DNA from: an uncultured Haloferula sp.
Lineage (GTDB): Bacteria > Verrucomicrobiota > Verrucomicrobiae > Verrucomicrobiales > Akkermansiaceae
Reading direction: 5' to 3'
Assembly: GCA_946885645.1 (NCBI GenBank)
Contig: CAMPGU010000171.1
Location: 1-8,843 of the forward strand
Length of the DNA stretch: 8,843 nucleotides
Positions 8,187 to 8,843 of the stretch are shown here, in pieces. A program made the translations under genes and the position numbers. Position 1 is the stretch's first letter. The number at the start of each line of letters is the position of its first letter. A model generated the notes under the pieces. The model did no database searches, was not told the DNA's origin, and was given only the letters and a program-made list of their open reading frames with translations.

Positions 8187-8843
8187 ATGCGCGGCTCCCG
8201 CGAGCGATGGAAACTGGAAGAGCTGATCGATTTCGAAGTCGCGCTGGCGGCTTGGAACGGTGAATCGCGTCCCGGTGAACTGCCCGCCACGAAATCCCGC
8301 AGCGCGGTCTTCAAGGCGTGGAAGGAGAGCGCCGCGGAAGGCGGGCCCGGCCGGTCCTGGATTTCGTCGCTGAATTGGGCCGGGCGTCTGCTTGCCCTCC
8401 TGGCCATAATCGCGGGCTTCGGCGCGGCCTGGGGCTGCTTCGACCCGCGCCGGGAGGGGATCCACGTGGTGGTCTTCCTGTGCGTGACGCTGTTCGTGCC
8501 CTGGCTCGTCCTGATCGGCGGAGTGCTGGCGTGGATCTTCCGCCCCGTCGGCGGCGGGCTGGCGGGAACCCTGCTGAAAAACCTGGCGGCGAAATTCACC
8601 GGGGAGAAGGGCCGGGAGGTGTTGGAGCGGATCGAGGGCAATCCGGAACTCGCCAAGGCGCTCGGCTGGCGGATCGCGGCGAAAACCCAGGCCGCGGCCG
8701 AGGGCTATCATTCGGGTGCCTTCATTGCGCTGGCGACGATGATCTTTTTCCGCCGCGTCGGGTTCTTCTGGGAAACCACCACGCAGACGGCGATGCAGGA
8801 TTTCCTGAGCGGAGCGGTGAAGGTGCTGTCGCTGCCGTGGAGC
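8187..8843 (+). CDS. DUF2868-type membrane protein, N-terminal part (runs off the window)
   Basis: An open frame of 219 codons runs from the ATG at 8187 to the window end with no stop, so the C-terminal half is missing; the family is usually about 450-500 residues. The N-terminus RERWKLEELIDFEVALA is typical of DUF2868 openings. Hydrophobic segments lie at about 66-84, 92-117 and 176-194, separated by a cytoplasmic-looking charged stretch, and FFWETTTQTAMQDFL is followed by a proline-tryptophan end (LPWS), as I recall for the family. It is an inner-membrane protein of unknown function. In other genomes it commonly precedes a DUF3482 GTPase-like protein, which would lie to the right of this window. 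The start is supported by a purine-rich GAGGGAG just upstream. A GTG at 8136 is a weaker in-frame alternative. The gene is divergent from the cytochrome operon and shares its upstream region. Confidence 0.82.
   Translation, partial: MRGSRERWKLEELIDFEVALAAWNGESRPGELPATKSRSAVFKAWKESAAEGGPGRSWISSLNWAGRLLALLAIIAGFGAAWGCFDPRREGIHVVVFLCVTLFVPWLVLIGGVLAWIFRPVGGGLAGTLLKNLAAKFTGEKGREVLERIEGNPELAKALGWRIAAKTQAAAEGYHSGAFIALATMIFFRRVGFFWETTTQTAMQDFLSGAVKVLSLPWS

Noticed and set aside
8012..8711. Minus-strand frames of 214 and 195 codons near the right end
   Set aside because: They lie antisense to the DUF2868-type frame, which has membrane segments and family motifs. The minus-strand translations are proline/arginine/serine-rich with no motif.

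Overview
The window looks like a chromosomal piece of a high-GC bacterium of the PVC superphylum, most likely a Verrucomicrobiota (Luteolibacter/Haloferula-like; inference). The reasons are a secreted c-type cytochrome paired with a secreted beta-propeller 'dehydrogenase-like' protein, a LuxR regulator of a kind I associate with that phylum, and a GxxExxY protein flanked by 'CGCAGAG/CGCGGAG' repeats. No taxonomic search could be run.

Layout. 4-945 (+) is a LuxR-type regulator that may start before the window. It converges on a block of genes on the minus strand, which read in transcription order are: a secreted cytochrome c protein (7999-6953), a secreted beta-propeller protein (6956-5403, ATGA overlap with the cytochrome gene), the homocysteine-methyltransferase domain of cobalamin-dependent methionine synthase (5324-4227), a 129-residue GxxExxY protein (4180-3791), and the remaining folate-, cobalamin- and AdoMet-binding domains of methionine synthase (3736-971). 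A divergent (+) gene from 8187 runs off the window end and encodes the N-terminal part of a DUF2868-type membrane protein. Every gap between genes is shorter than 300 bases.

Main point of interest. Methionine synthase is encoded in two pieces, cut at the linker between its homocysteine and folate domains. Between the pieces lies a compact 476-bp unit (3751-4226): a GxxExxY ORF, PD-(D/E)xK nuclease-like and about 51% GC against about 65% around it, bracketed by inverted terminal repeats of 37 and 46 bp. Each repeat is a tandem of degenerate 9-bp units, four on one side and five on the other. The inner end of the upstream repeat carries the ribosome-binding site of the ORF, and the ORF fills the loop between the repeats almost exactly (390 of 393 nt). 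This has the form of a minimal nuclease-bearing mobile or domesticated repeat element.

How the genes work together. The two MetH pieces together contain every domain needed to methylate homocysteine from methyl-tetrahydrofolate through cobalamin, and to reactivate the cobalamin with AdoMet. They must act in trans unless the element can excise. The cytochrome and propeller proteins are probably a translationally coupled periplasmic redox pair. The short divergent region at 8000-8186 has a dyad next to the cytochrome start and three TTTGAGG repeats spaced 18-20 bp, which are candidate regulator sites.
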